This document shows, one piece after another, positions 10,138 to 24,234 of a stretch of DNA of 64,000 nt. Source of the DNA: Flaccisagitta enflata (Eukaryota; Chaetognatha; Sagittoidea; Aphragmophora); assembly GCA_965153355.1 (NCBI GenBank), contig OZ231127.1:76632001-76696000 (forward strand). The letters run 5' to 3'. Positions within the stretch are counted from its first letter, which is position 1, and the number at the start of each line of letters is the position of its first letter. The position numbers were made by a program, and so were the translations under genes. Below the pieces are notes generated by a model that did not search any database, had not been told where the DNA came from, and saw only the letters and a list, made by a program, of their open reading frames with translations.

Positions 10138-10893
10138 ACATGGTCAGCGGTACCTGTTGTCCCTATGTTGGTGTATGTAAGGATGAGCCAGTGAGAGGGG
10201 CAGTGGCCCCGGAGGGGCCAATGACCTATGATTCCACATAGGGCAATTTTCTCCACTGTCCGTTTTCTGTTTGTTGACCAATGGGCCTGATTCAAGGTCT
10301 GAGATGCCAGATTTGGGGTCTTAAGGGCCACATTTGAGGCCAGAGCTGAGAGGAGTGATTTGTGCCTGGGTGGAGGGGACTTGGACAAATGAAGGTTTGA
10401 GAAGCTGTTTTTGGGGGCTAAGACGTCTGATTATGGGTCTGGGAGGTCAGATTTAAGGAATATGAGGCCGGCTTTGTGGCTGGAGAGGCCAGATTTGGGG
10501 TCTGAGAGGCTTGACCGGGGGTCTGAAAGGCCTGCATTGAGGTTTGAGAGGCTTCATTTTTGATCTGAAGCTTGATTTGGGATCTGAAAGGTCTAATTTG
10601 TGGCCTGAGAGGTCCTATCTAGGGTCTCAAAGGCCTAATTTGAGGTGTTAAAGGCTTAATTTGAGGCCTGGAAGGCCTGAATTTGGGTCTGAGAGCCCTG
10701 ATTTCGGGTCTGAGAGGCCCGGGGTAGAGGTCTCAGAGGCCTAATTTGGGCTTATATAGGCTTGATTTTAGGCTTGGGAAGCCTGGTTTGAGGTTGTGGG
10801 GGGGGGACGGACATACAGACACACGGAAACCGGAGAAAATTGCCCTATGTGGAATCATAGGTCATCGGCCCCTTCGGGGCCGCTGCCCAAAAA
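10138..10893 (+). mobile_element. Family B element (B2), complete
   Basis: The 5' end reads ACATGGTCAGCGGTACC, followed by GCAGTGGCCCC and GACCTATGATTCCACATAGG. The core is a degenerate array of GGTCTGAGAGGCCTGATTTG-type units (about 10270-10790). A G run and GACGGAC tract follow. The 3' end carries the inverted copy of the 5' segment (CCTATGTGGAATCATAGGTC), the hairpin GGCCCCTTCGGGGCC and GCTGCCCAAAAAG. The inverted pair differs in sequence from that of other B copies yet stays self-complementary. No ORF. A (GAAA)n tract starts right at the 3' end. Confidence 0.8.
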
Positions 10894-10931
10894 GGAAGAA
10901 AGAAAGAAAAAAAGAAAGAAAGAAAGAAAAA

Positions 10932-11009
<78 letters not shown>
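10893..11009 (+). repeat. (GAAA)n microsatellite abutting element B2
   Basis: GAAA tetranucleotides begin at the AAAAAG 3' end of the family B element, suggesting growth from its A-rich tail. Confidence 0.95.
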
Positions 11010-11011
<2 letters not shown>

Positions 11012-11174
11012 GAGTGAAAATACCGGGAAACCCCAAAAGAAGAAGTGCGCAGGCATTTACGCAGGCACATTTATTAAGTGAGTGAAAGCCGCCAGAATGC
11101 GTCCGTTGAAGCGCGCGCATGTCAAAGAAGATGGCAAAAATGCTACGCGGTCCCACACGCACGCACGCACGCAC

Positions 11175-11800
<626 letters not shown>

Positions 11801-11802
11801 TA

Positions 11803-12413
11803 CCGGGTCATCAGCCTGAGATGCCGGATAATGTTAAGCTTTTACTCTGAGATGCCACATATCACGGATTTCACACTGATTGTCTCTAAAAGAGTATAGA
11901 TTGACGTTTTTTGTACCAAAATTTCATCAAAATCGGTCAAGTAGTTTAGTTTTTACATGTATTTAAGTAAAAGACTTCCTTTCTGCCATTTCTGGTTTTT
12001 GATGGGAAAATGGAGGAACAGTCTTTTTGCCCAATTCTATCATTTTGCAATTAATTGAGCCAGAGTCACAAGATTAGTTCTAAATGAAAGATGATTTGAC
12101 AAATTTATGAAACTACATCAAATTTCTTTTCATACTAGACCATTGACATATTCCCAGCTGATACTGTTCAAAAAAGAGAAAAATTTGAAAATGCTCTCTT
12201 TCATGATTTTTTTGAAAATTCTGCCATTGAAAGAAAATTAGTTTTTACTTTAAAGACTTGTAAAATCTAAACTACTTGACCGATTTTGATGAAATTTTGA
12301 TACAAAAAACGTCAATCTATGCTCTTTAAGAAACAATCAGTATGAAATCCAAGATATGTGGCATCTCTGAGTAAAAGCTTAACAGAATCCGGCATCTAAG
12401 GCTGATGACCCGG
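11803..12413. mobile_element. Palindromic MITE, 611 bp, TA duplication
   Basis: It is flanked by TA (11801-11802, 12414-12415). The termini are CCGGGTCATCAGCC and GGCTGATGACCCGG. Inverted similarity extends about 155 bp inward on both sides, including TTAAGCTTTTACTC and GACGTTTTTTGTA. No transposase remains. Tc1/mariner-type mobilisation is inferred from TA. Confidence 0.85.
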
Positions 12414-12414
12414 T

Positions 12415-14078
<1,664 letters not shown>

Positions 14079-14224
14079 TAACCATGCCCAAATAAAAAAC
14101 CGCACTACGTTTTGATGTGCTGGGCACATTAGTTGGAGGCAAAACTACAAACAAGGCCAACACCTATAAGTCGCGTGCAGGACAAAAATAACTGAACTGA
14201 CCTGACTCCTTATTGATCTTTTTT

Positions 14225-14990
14225 TTCAAAAATCAGACTTAAACCAGACCCAAACCAGAACCAAACCAGACCCAAACCAGACTCAAACCAGACTCAAACC
14301 AGACTCAAACCAGACTCAAACCAGACTCAAACCAGACTCAAACCAGACTCAAACCAGACAAAAACCAGACACAAACCAGACCTAAACCAGACATAAATCA
14401 GACATGAACCAGACTTAAACCAGACTCAAACCAGACTCAAGCCAGACTCAAACCAGACCTAAACCAGACTCAAACCAGACTCAAACTAGACTCAAACTAG
14501 ACTTAAACCAGACTTAAACCAGACTTAAACCAGACTTAAACCAGACTTAAACCAGACTTAAACCAGACTTAAACCAGACTTAAACCAGACTTAAACCAGA
14601 CTTAAACCAGACTTAAACCAGACTTAAACCAGACTTAAACCAGACCCAAACCAGCAGACTTAAACCAGCAGACTTAAACCAGCAGACTTAAACCAGCAGA
14701 CTTAAACCAGCCGACTTAAACCAGCCGACTTAAACCAGCAGACTTAAACCAGCAGACTTAAACCCGCAGACTTAAACCAGCAGACTTAAACCAGCAGTCT
14801 TAAACCAGCAGACTTTAACCAGCAGACCTTAACCAGCAGACCTAAATCAGCTGACTTAAACCAGCTGATCGAATCCAGCCAACTTAAACCAGCTGACTTA
14901 AACCAGCCAACTTAAACCAGCTTACATAAACCAGCCGACTTAAACCAGCCGACTTGAACCAGCCGATTTAAACCAGCAGACTTAAACCAA
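14225..14990 (+). repeat. Minisatellite, units AAACCAGACTT and AAACCAGCAGACTT
   Basis: About 35 units of 11 bp (AAACCAGACTC or AAACCAGACTT) grade near 14650 into 14-bp units with an added GCA. It forms the first part of the core of A2. Confidence 0.95.
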
Positions 14991-15972
14991 AAATGACCAA
15001 AAATGACCAAAAATGACCAAAAATGACCAAAAATGACCAAAAATGACCAAAAATGACCAAAAATGACCAAAAAAGACCAAAAATGACCAAAAATTACCAC
15101 AATGACCAAAAATGACCAAAAAAGACCAAAAATGATCAAAAATAATCCAAATGACCAAAATGACCAAAATGACCAAAATAACCAAAAATGACCAAAAATG
15201 ACCAAAAATGACCAAAATGACTAAAATGGCCAAAGATGGCCAAAGATGGCCAAAGATGACCAAAAATGACCAAAAATGACCAAAAATGACCAAAAATGAC
15301 CAAAGATGACCAAAAATCACCAAAAATCAACAAAAATCAACAAAAATCAACAAAAATCACCAAAAATCACCAAAAATGACCAAAAATGACCAAAAATGAC
15401 CAAAAATGACCAAAAATGACCAAAAATGACCAAAAATGACCAAAAATGACCAAAAATGACCAAAAATGACCAAAATGACCAAAATGACCAAAATGACCAA
15501 AATGACCAAAGATGACCAAAATGACCAAAAATGACCAAAAATGACCAAAATGACCAAAAATGACCAAAAATGACCAAAAATGACCAAAATGACCAAAATG
15601 ACCAAAATGACCAAAATGACCAAAAATGACCAAAAATGAACAAAAATGACCAAAAATGACCAAAAATGACCAAAAATGACCAAAAATGACCAAAAATGAC
15701 CAAAAATGACCAAAATGACCAAAATGACCAAAATGACCAAAAATGACCAAAATGACCAAAAATGATCAAAATGATCAAAATGACCAAAATGACCAAAATG
15801 ACCAAAAAATGACCAAAATGACCACAAATACCAAAATACCAAAAATTACCGAAAATGACCAAAATGACCAAAATGACCAAAAATGACCAAAATGACCAAA
15901 ATGACTCAAAATGACCAAATGACTAAATGACCAAATGACCAAAATGACCAAAATGATCAAAATGATCAAAAA
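14991..15972 (+). repeat. Minisatellite AATGACCAAA (9-10 bp)
   Basis: About 100 units of AATGACCAAA with 9-bp variants and rare AATCACC, AATCAAC or GATGGCC. Reverse-strand frames rich in FGHFWSFLVI are artefacts. Second block of the A2 core. Confidence 0.97.
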
Positions 15973-16200
15973 TAAAATGAGACTTAGAATGACATAGAAT
16001 GACTTAGAATGACTTAAAATAAGTTAGAATGACTAAGAATGACTTAAAATGACTTATAATAACATAAAATGACAAAAATGACAAAAAATGACAAAAAATG
16101 ACAAAATGACCTAAGTGACTAAAATGACTTGAAATGACTTAAAAGTGACTTAAAATGACTTAAAATGACATAAAATACCCTAAAATGACGTAAAACGATG
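15973..16200 (+). repeat. Minisatellite AATGACTTA/AATGACTTAAA
   Basis: About 20 units; the same unit fills the short core of A1 (787-862). Third block of the A2 core. Confidence 0.92.
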
Positions 16201-16656
16201 AAAATAAGCAAAGTGTTACGGACGGACCGACCGACCGACGGACCGACAGAGCGGGTTATAGAGTCGCGTGCACGCGACTAAAAATCCATGACCATTTTAA
16301 AGAGCTTCAAAAAATCTGTCATTTGAGTGGTGTCAGAAAATTCTAGCTAAAAAATCTTAAAAGTTACAAAGGTTAAGAGTTAAATTGTCAATATCTCAAT
16401 TGCAGGAAATTACATTTTTGTTACTCTCCATAAACTGTACCCTTTGTTTTCATTTAATCATAATTTCTAAACGAATCAAGCTACTAATTTCTGCTTGGCG
16501 GCATTTCGAAGAAAATTTTCCAAATTTTTTTTTTTTGTCATGAATTTTTTTTCATTCCGGTGAATATAAATAGAGTTACGAAGGAAACAATGAAAAAGTT
16601 TGACCATCAATTTCCTGGCAATTGGGATATTGATATCTTAACTTAAAATTATTGTA

Positions 16657-17281
16657 CAGTGAGGCGCATAAATAAGTAGCCACTTTTGTAAAGACTATTT
16701 TGCTTATTCTAGAAATGATAGGATAAATCTATTGGTGATAATATTAAAGGATTTTTAATTTTCTTTAATTTGAGACCAATCCCAAATTTGTGGCTCTTTT
16801 AGTTTAGAGGTGACGTCAGTTTGAATAGAAGCATATCAAAACCATGTTGGGAAAAAGGGACAAAAAATTAGCTCCTTTCTGACAATCAGAAAACTGAGTT
16901 GTTTTCTTTAAACTGATGTCATTTGAAAACGAATCAAGCTACAAATCTCTGATTGGACTAGATTTGTAAAGTTTTCGAAGCTCTTTAAAATGCTCATGGA
17001 TTTGAAGTCATTATCATGATTTGTTTTTGATCTATCTAAGAAAAACTAAGTCTATTTTGTATTTTGCCTATGGTTGTTCAGTGATAGATTCTGCTAAATT
17101 ACTTCTCCTCTTTGAACTTGTATGAATTCCTAGCAAATCGAGATATAAGTCTGGGATTGGGCTAGATTTGTAGAACTTTTGAAGATCTTTAAGAATCTCA
17201 TAGATTTTTAGCGTTTTTAAGTGCTAGGACTGACACAATTAGCTTTTGAAAGTACTGGCTATTTATTTATGCGCCGCACTG
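16657..17281. mobile_element. MITE, 625 bp, mariner-like ends, TA duplication
   Basis: The termini are CAGTGAGGCGCATAAATAA and, inverted, TTATTTATGCGCCGCACTG, then TA on both sides (16655-16656, 17282-17283). TIR similarity continues to TAGCCA and a little beyond. It splits the MITE 14081-17438. Two copies of the AACGAATCAAGCTA-type module lie inside (about 16927 and 17140). No coding frame. Confidence 0.85.
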
Positions 17282-17440
17282 TAAGTTTTAAAGTTTTTGA
17301 GCTATAACTTTCTGACTCCACTCAAATGATAGATTTTTTGAAGCTCTTTAAAATGCTCATGGATTTTTTGTAGTTTTACCTCATAATAAAGAGCCAAAGG
17401 TTATCATGTCGTAGTGCGGTTTTTTATTTTGGCATGGTTA

Positions 17441-17950
17441 CAACCAAAATCGCCGATTGGCTAAGTCACGGTTTCAATTCTAAGAATTTAGGCAAATCAG
17501 CCCATTGGTAAAAAATGACATACGACATTTATTTAGCTTATGCCCCCTCCCCCTATGCCCCCTATGCCTTCCCTGCCCATAGTACTAACACTTCTTCCAT
17601 CCCCTGCTCCTAAAGAGGAGTAGCTCGATTGACGGACAGACGGAATTCCGCGGAAGGATAAAGCGATTCAAAAAACGCAAAACTGACATCACTTGTGAGG
17701 TTTGAAAAGATTAAAAGGATAGGAAGCCTCTGGTTACAAATTAGCGACGCCGCTTGTAAGAAGTTGCGGAGGACGCTTTTCCGCCACAGATACCATTACC
17801 AACCCAACCTTATTTGTTTCACCAACTATGATCTATCCAACATTTTCTATGTACCATAACCCTCGTCCTTTCGTCCCTCCGGCTTGAGCGCTTGCCCCCC
17901 CCCCTTTCCGCTTCGATTCGTTTTCGTCAGCCTCTTTCTTACCATCTCTT
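17441..17950. other. No recognisable feature
   Basis: Mixed-composition sequence with C runs near 17550 and 17896. No gene or repeat array seen. Confidence 0.5.
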
Positions 17951-17951
17951 T

Positions 17952-18093
17952 TTAGGTGCGACAAAGCACCTCAATAACTGGCTGTGTCCGTCGGTCGGTC
18001 GGTTGGTCGGTTGGTCGGTTGGTTGGCTGGTTGGTTGGTAACGCATTCGTTCGACGATCCACACGTCGCACCTTATTGGCCTACTTGGCCTTG
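17952..18093 (-). mobile_element. Hairpin-ended element, subfamily C (copy C1)
   Basis: Read on the minus strand, it starts CAAGGCCAAGTAGGCC, then has the arm AGGTGCGACG (about 18064-18073). A GACC/AACC tetranucleotide tract follows. The 3' end is CAGCCAGTTATTG, hairpin AGGTGCTTTGTCGCACCT and AA. The 5' arm is complementary to the 3' stem. Copy C2 is at 31445-31546. At 142 bp it is nearly the minimal form of the group. Confidence 0.78.
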
Positions 18094-18700
18094 TTTATCA
18101 TCTCTAACCAGCTTTCTGAGACATACCTTCGTCATAATACTTTGGCGATGACTAACCATGAACCAACCGAATATTAGAGTTGCGTTTAAGCGGCGGACTA
18201 TTAGCATGAAAAGATGGCGAATAAAGCATGAATAGAATAATATCAAACGGGGTTTTCATCTCATCAAATGGTTACACAAATATTTAAACGCCCCCAAACA
18301 ATGAGCAAACCTGGATTTTTTAGTCCGTCTCTCGGTGATATGACATCGACAGTCGATGACATCCAATGGTGAGTGGACTGGGTACTGTTTTGACGGGACG
18401 TGACAGTAAATAGGCTTCATTAAAGTGAATAAAAGTACCGCCGAAAAGTTTTGGCGACCAACAAAAGGAACAACCGACGGACCGACTATTATAGCGGGTC
18501 AAATAGTCGCGTGCACGCAACAACAAAAAAACTGATTGGGCTGATAGCTTAGATGGGAGAATGGGTGGTTGAATGGACGTTGGGCAGACAGACGGACGAG
18601 CAGCCGAAGGGTCAGACAAACGCAAAAGGGTTCAGTTTGACAAACGACGGACAGTTACATTACCCTTATTTGAAGGTCGGTTGATCACACGGACAACGAC
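18094..18700. other. Spacer with hairpin-element remnant near 18470-18540
   Basis: GACGGACCGAC, TATTATAGCGGG and TAGTCGCGTGCACGC at 18475-18520 look like a subfamily A 3' end whose last stem bases are mutated. The matching 5' end was not found. Otherwise no feature. Confidence 0.5.
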
Positions 18701-19266
18701 TGCATATAGGTGAATTGGTGGTGATTAGGGGGTGATAGGGGGTTGACAGGTACTTATTTTTCATGGTGGTGGGATCCGGGGCACTGTGTAGGTGAATTGG
18801 TGGTGATTAGGGGGTGATGTGGGGGTGACGGGAACTTATTTTTCATGGTGGTGGGATCCAGGGCACTGTGCAGGTGAATTGGTGGTGATCAGGGGTGATA
18901 GGGGATGACGGCAATATCTTTCATGGTGGGATCGGGGCACTGTGTAGGTGAATTGGTGGGTGATTAGGGGTGATAGGGTTGACAGGTATATTTTTCATGG
19001 TGGTGGGATCCGGGGCACTGTCAGGTGAATTGGTGGTGATTAGGGGGTGATGGGGGGTGACGGGAACTTATTTTTCATGGTGGTGGGATCCGGGGTACTG
19101 TGTAGGTGAATTGGTGGTGATTAGGGGATGACAGGGGGGTGACGGGTACTTATTTTTCATGGTGGTGGGATCCGGGGCACTGTGTAGGTGAATTGGTGGT
19201 GATTAGGGGGTGATAGGGGGGTGACGGGTACTTATTTTACATGGTGGTGGGATCCGGGGCACTGTG
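18701..19266 (+). repeat. Minisatellite, unit ~82 bp
   Basis: About seven units, each with GTAGGTGAATTGGTGGTGAT, a GGGGTGATAGGGGG stretch, ACTTATTTTTCATGG and TGGGATCCGGGGCACTG. Length varies mainly in the G runs. No coding signal. Confidence 0.95.
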
Positions 19267-20068
19267 GACTGAACGGAAAGATGAGTGAATAAATGCGGGG
19301 AAATTCTTGAAATTGTCGAGTTCAGTTTCGAGTGAATGGAAGAAATTGGAGAGACGTTAGCGACACTTTTCGTTTTTCATCTGCTCCTCATTGACTTAAG
19401 GAAATGGAATTTCATCATGAAGATATAAATGAAGCGACACTAACATTATCAATTGAATCGATGAAAGAAAGAGGGCCAGAAAAAGAAAATCAGAGACAGT
19501 GACTAATGTCAGTCAATGATATGAATGAAGAAAAACTCCATAGTGAATGAATGTGAGAGGCGACGATGAGATATTTGAATGAATGGAAAAGCAAAAACCG
19601 AAACGGGGAATGACAGTGAAATTTCACGATGAATTTTCTCCATAAAAGCCGAAAGGAATTCTATTTATGAAAAAAAACTCTTATAGCATGACTGAGCGAC
19701 TCGATGAGGAGAGATGTTTTATTTGTATTGATAAAGGAAAGATTGGGGAGAAAGAAAGATAGATAGAAATAGTCGCGAGCAACAAGGACGAAAAAGGGAA
19801 CAAGCAGCGTTGGGTTTTTTTATCTAATTTCCTGTTTCGTTGCTCAAATTCATGACATCTGTTTCTTGTTGGTTTGGCATCCTCAGACATGTTAATAAAG
19901 ATTTTGAATAAATCTGCTGAAACAAGGCAAAAAGAGCGGAACAGAGAAAGTGAAGAGGAACAGGGGAAGAACAAAAGCAAGCTCGAAAAATAATGGAAGA
20001 TAAGCGCGTTAAATGTAAATTGATGACAGTCCATAAACGCGCAACAACGCGACCAATTTGTTATCAAG

Positions 20069-20115
<47 letters not shown>

Positions 20116-20848
20116 CGCTGACTGTTGGTGACGAGCGCGTGCCTATCTTTCAGATCAACCTCATCATTTGATTATCTACTCATCTAAATTGATTTTCTCG
20201 GCGAAGAAAGGAAAACGCCAAATGATAAGGATAGGGTAAAAAAAAAGAAGGGAAAGGGCAACTTATTAAGGAGAGGGCAAGGTTGTGGGGTAAGGATCGG
20301 AGAAAGAGGAAAGGAAAGGAAATGAAAGCCAGGGTAAAAACAAAGAAGGGAAAGCGAAATCGAGAATGGGAAAGGAGAGGGCAAGGTGGCCGGTGGTGGG
20401 GTAAGAATAGGAAAAAGAAAAAACGAAGGCGACCTTGTTGCAAATAAAGTCAGGGACTCGGGGTAAAAACAAAGATATCGAGAAATAGGAGAGAAGAGGG
20501 GAAGATAGTGGGGTAAGTACAACTTTGGAAAAAGGGAAGGGAAAATTTTCACAGTCAATGGATAAGATAGTGAGGAATATTGTTCCACTTTTCATACAAC
20601 TAACAGTCCTAACACATGCATGAAGTCCTTTGACCCTACACATCAAGCAGATTAACAGAAAAGGAAGAAAAAAAAGAACAGAAAAGAAGAGAAAAGCAAA
20701 GGATAGGAGAAGAAAAGAAGAGGAAATAAAAGCGTTGAAGTGAAAGACGAAGAGAGAAAAGCAAATCGAAGCAAATTGGAGGAAAATTGAAAATGATGGA
20801 ATTTGAATTGGAGGAAAACGAGCCACGCACGTGATGATAGCGTTGGAA

Positions 20849-20919
<71 letters not shown>

Positions 20920-21098
20920 GAGAGAGTAAAACATAGGGAGTGACACACATTTAAACAAAAAGAGAAAAAAAAGAGAAAAAAGAAAGATAGACTTGTTGCT
21001 CCATTTTCATGATATCCTTACTGTTGAAGTATCAAGTAAAACTTCACCTAAATCTTTCCCATATGTTTGATTCTTGAGTATCACAGGTGCTCGTATTT
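19267..21098. repeat. Spacer with CT/GA tracts and purine-rich stretches
   Basis: Holds (CT)n at 20071-20110 and (GA)n at about 20851-20914. Purine-rich degenerate sequence at 20220-20560 has an approximate direct duplication (GGTAAAAACAAAG at about 20332 and 20462). The long minus-strand frames are pyrimidine-biased translations, not genes. Confidence 0.75.
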
Positions 21099-21374
21099 TT
21101 AGATGCGTCCACGCATCTCTATAAGAGGGTCTGTCCCTTGGTAGGTATGTCTGTTGGTTGGTAACGCGACATTTTCAAAACGCGATTTCTGAGGTTTTCT
21201 CGTCATTTCTCTTCAAGTCTCTTCATTTCTCTCCATTTATCTTTATGTCTCTTAATTTCTCTTCGTGTCTCTTCATGTATCTCTCCATGTTTCTCTAAAT
21301 GTGTCTCTTTATGTGTCTCTACATGTGTCTATTCATCTGAAGAGGACGCATCTATTGGACATCTCTTGGCCTTC
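21099..21374 (-). mobile_element. Hairpin-ended element, subfamily D
   Basis: Minus strand: 5' GAAGGCCAAGAGATGTCC, AATA, then the arm AGATGCGTCC. The core is an array of AGAGACATGAAG-like units (21190-21330 on plus). An AACC/GACA tract follows. The 3' end is CCTCTTATAG, hairpin AGATGCGTGGACGCATCT and AA. The 5' arm is exactly complementary to GGACGCATCT in the 3' stem. Confidence 0.78.
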
Positions 21375-22080
<706 letters not shown>

Positions 22081-23733
22081 GACATGCCCAAATAAAAATG
22101 CTACCACCTAGGTTAGACATATACTATTCAGTACTATGTCCATGGCAAGATTGAATTCAATGACATGTTCCAATCAAAATGTCATCATTGCCAACATATT
22201 CCATGCCGTCCAAAGGCAAAACCGGGTAAAACGGTATTGTCTGTAGACTGAATCAAAAAGTCATCATCTGCGTCAGCTAGAATGACTTTCTGTTTATCGA
22301 CATATTTGTTAACGTCATGCATCAAAGGGCGACTCCGATCCTGGGAATGATTTCTGATAGACGCAGAAGAAGTAAAAAGAGAAAATAAAAAAGGTTTCGA
22401 TGAATGAATGGAAATCAGAAAATCAAAACGAAGGAACATCTGCGACTTCTTTTTGTTAGCATTATAGCAAACTCACCTAGACGTACAAAGAGAGGCAACA
22501 GGAGTGGTAGAATGGAGGAGGATGGAAAAGAGAAGAAGAAGAAGAAGAAGAAGAAGAAGAAAAAAAAGGAAGAAAAAGAAAAGGAAAAGGAAAAAGAAAA
22601 AGAAAAAGAAAAAGAAAAAGAAAAAGAAAAAGAAAAAGAAAAAGAAAAAGAAAAAGAAAAAGAAGAAATAGAAAAACAAAAAGAAGAAAGAGAAAAAGAG
22701 CAGAAAGAGAAAAAAAAAGAAAAAGAAAAAGAAAAAGAAGTAAAAGAAAAAGGAAAAGAAAAAAGAAGAAGAAGGGACGGACAAGGATGCGAAGCAGCGG
22801 AGGAGGAATTGAACAAACACGTGAATAATACAGGAGGAGGAAACGGAAGAAGGTGGAGGAAAGAAGGAGATCGATTACATCTCGGGAATATCTTTAAAGT
22901 TGTATGCACGAGACTCAACAGTTGGCAGCACAGCTATGTTGGACAGTCCGTCGCGCCGATTCACATTTCCTTTTAATGGTATGATACGTGCATCCATCCA
23001 TTCAATTACCATCTTCTTTCCTCTAATTCCATCATGCAACAAATGTGAATTTGGCGGATTTAGTGAGATACGCGCGTGCCATTAAAGAGTTTGAAGAGAT
23101 TTGAGGAAGTTCTTTGCCTTTTTCAACCTTGACTCGACCTGCTTCTAGTCAGTATAGACACTCCAATAGCACGCCAAGTCCAGGATCAAGCCATGATCAC
23201 TCTTCAATGATGGCACAATCACTCCACAATAACTCTACGATCAGTCCTCAGTCACTCCAAAGCCACTCAACAGTCACTTTACGATATCACTGTCACTCTA
23301 AAATCTCTTTCCAAGTTCACACTCGCTGTTCAAAATACAGAAATCGTTTGGTCTTACTTCGAATTGGTCCCCCGAGAAAATTTTACTCGATCCTCTAATT
23401 TGATCTGAACTTTATCCGACAAACCCTAAAATGCGGCTCAACTTGATGTAGAGATGCAAAGATACAACTTCGTCAAGAATTTCTAAATTGGACTTCCTGT
23501 TTTCGTTTAACGTTGTCAGATATTTTGAAATTGATTCCATCAAAGATGTAATTTGAGAACAAAGAAAAACAAAAAATAGAAAATTAGAAGCAAGAACCAA
23601 CGTATGCAAAAAATCAAAGAATTAGCGTTGTTTTTTTCTCTTTTTTTTGAGTTTTTGTATTCTTTCAATATTTGCGGGGATGTTTTGGGGAGAAATTATG
23701 AAAGTGAGAGGAAATAGGCTGATCCTAGAGGCT

Positions 23734-23793
<60 letters not shown>

Positions 23794-24020
23794 TATAAAA
23801 AAAAGGATCTAGGCTAGGGAGGGAAAACATTAAAGATCGCCTCTACGACCTCTGAAAAAGAAATGAAAATTTTCTTTTCTGAATGCGTTCATGTTCCTGA
23901 ATCCCATTCGGTTGTTTGTTAGATCTGACGATGAATTCTCACATGTTACTTTGTAACATCAAATGTAAGATAACCCTTTTCTAACCATGTGTATAACAAG
24001 TGGAATATGTTAGTGTGTAC
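22081..24020. repeat. Spacer with purine tract
   Basis: A GAA to GAAAAA hexamer tract occupies about 22530-22765 and (GA)n about 23737-23790. Lys/Glu-rich frames across the former are repeat artefacts. A lone ACATGCCCAAATAAAAATG at 22082 resembles one TIR of the 14-kb MITE, but no partner end was found. Nothing else recognised. Confidence 0.75.
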
Positions 24021-24023
24021 GTA

Positions 24024-24234
24024 CAAGGTCGGAAACACGGCTACCCCAGTCGCGTGCGGGTGGGCAGGGGCCATATTTGAGGTCAGTGGAGCATTTGGGC
24101 AGGAGCGGTATAGCCAAAAAAACCATAAACGCCGAAAAAGTAAAGTGTGACGAACCGACGGACCGACGGACCGACAGACGGACAGACCGACGGACCAACA
24201 AAGCGGGGTGTAGAGTCGCGTAGCACGCGACCAA
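24024..24234 (+). mobile_element. Hairpin-ended element, subfamily A, short form
   Basis: 5' CAAGGTCGGAAACACGG, CTACC, arm AGTCGCGTGC, GGGTGGGCAGGGG. GACG/GACC tract at about 24150-24200. 3' GCGGGGTGTAGA then hairpin GTCGCGTAGCACGCGAC. The terminal CTAA is CCAA here. It has close relatives at 52988-53196 and 60719-60907. Confidence 0.82.

Larger units (their letters stand above)
14152..16281 (+). mobile_element. Hairpin-ended (Helitron-like) element A2, 2.13 kb
   Basis: 5' end CAAGGCCAACACC and arm GTCGCGTGC (about 14173-14181). 3' end GACGGACCGACAGAGCGG, then TATAGA, hairpin GTCGCGTGCACGCGAC and TAA. It sits inside the left arm of the MITE 14081-17438. The right arm reads CTAC, six A, TCCATG. 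The left arm has CTAC plus three A before the element and three A plus TCCATG after CTAA. So the element ends in CTAA and no target duplication is needed. Its interior is three consecutive arrays and contains no ORF. Confidence 0.82.
14081..17438. mobile_element. Palindromic MITE (~601 bp) expanded to 3.36 kb by two insertions
   Basis: The ends are ACCATGCCCAAATAAAAAAC and, inverted, GTTTTTTATTTTGGCATGGT, with TA at 14079-14080 and 17439-17440. Removing a hairpin element (14152-16281) and a 625-bp MITE (16657-17281 plus one TA) leaves about 601 bp. Its arms then pair for about 155 bp, including CATTTTAAAGAGCTTC and ATCATTTGAGTGG. The intact right arm gives the empty-site sequence for the left-arm insertion. 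Confidence 0.85.

Noticed and set aside
14912-15969. Long minus-strand frames rich in FGHFWSF and VILVI
   Set aside because: They are translations of the AATGACCAAA minisatellite; all phases are open because the unit lacks stops on that strand.
14991-15972. CRISPR-like regular array
   Set aside because: Units are contiguous with no unique spacers, in a eukaryotic setting; it is a plain minisatellite.
22082-22120. Single terminal repeat similar to the 14-kb MITE (ACATGCCCAAATAAAAATG)
   Set aside because: No inverted partner or TA pair was found nearby.
24024-24234. tRNA-derived SINE interpretation of the short hairpin elements
   Set aside because: No A-box/B-box pair or tRNA-like fold could be read in the 5' part, and ends are hairpins followed by CTAA, not a variable tail.
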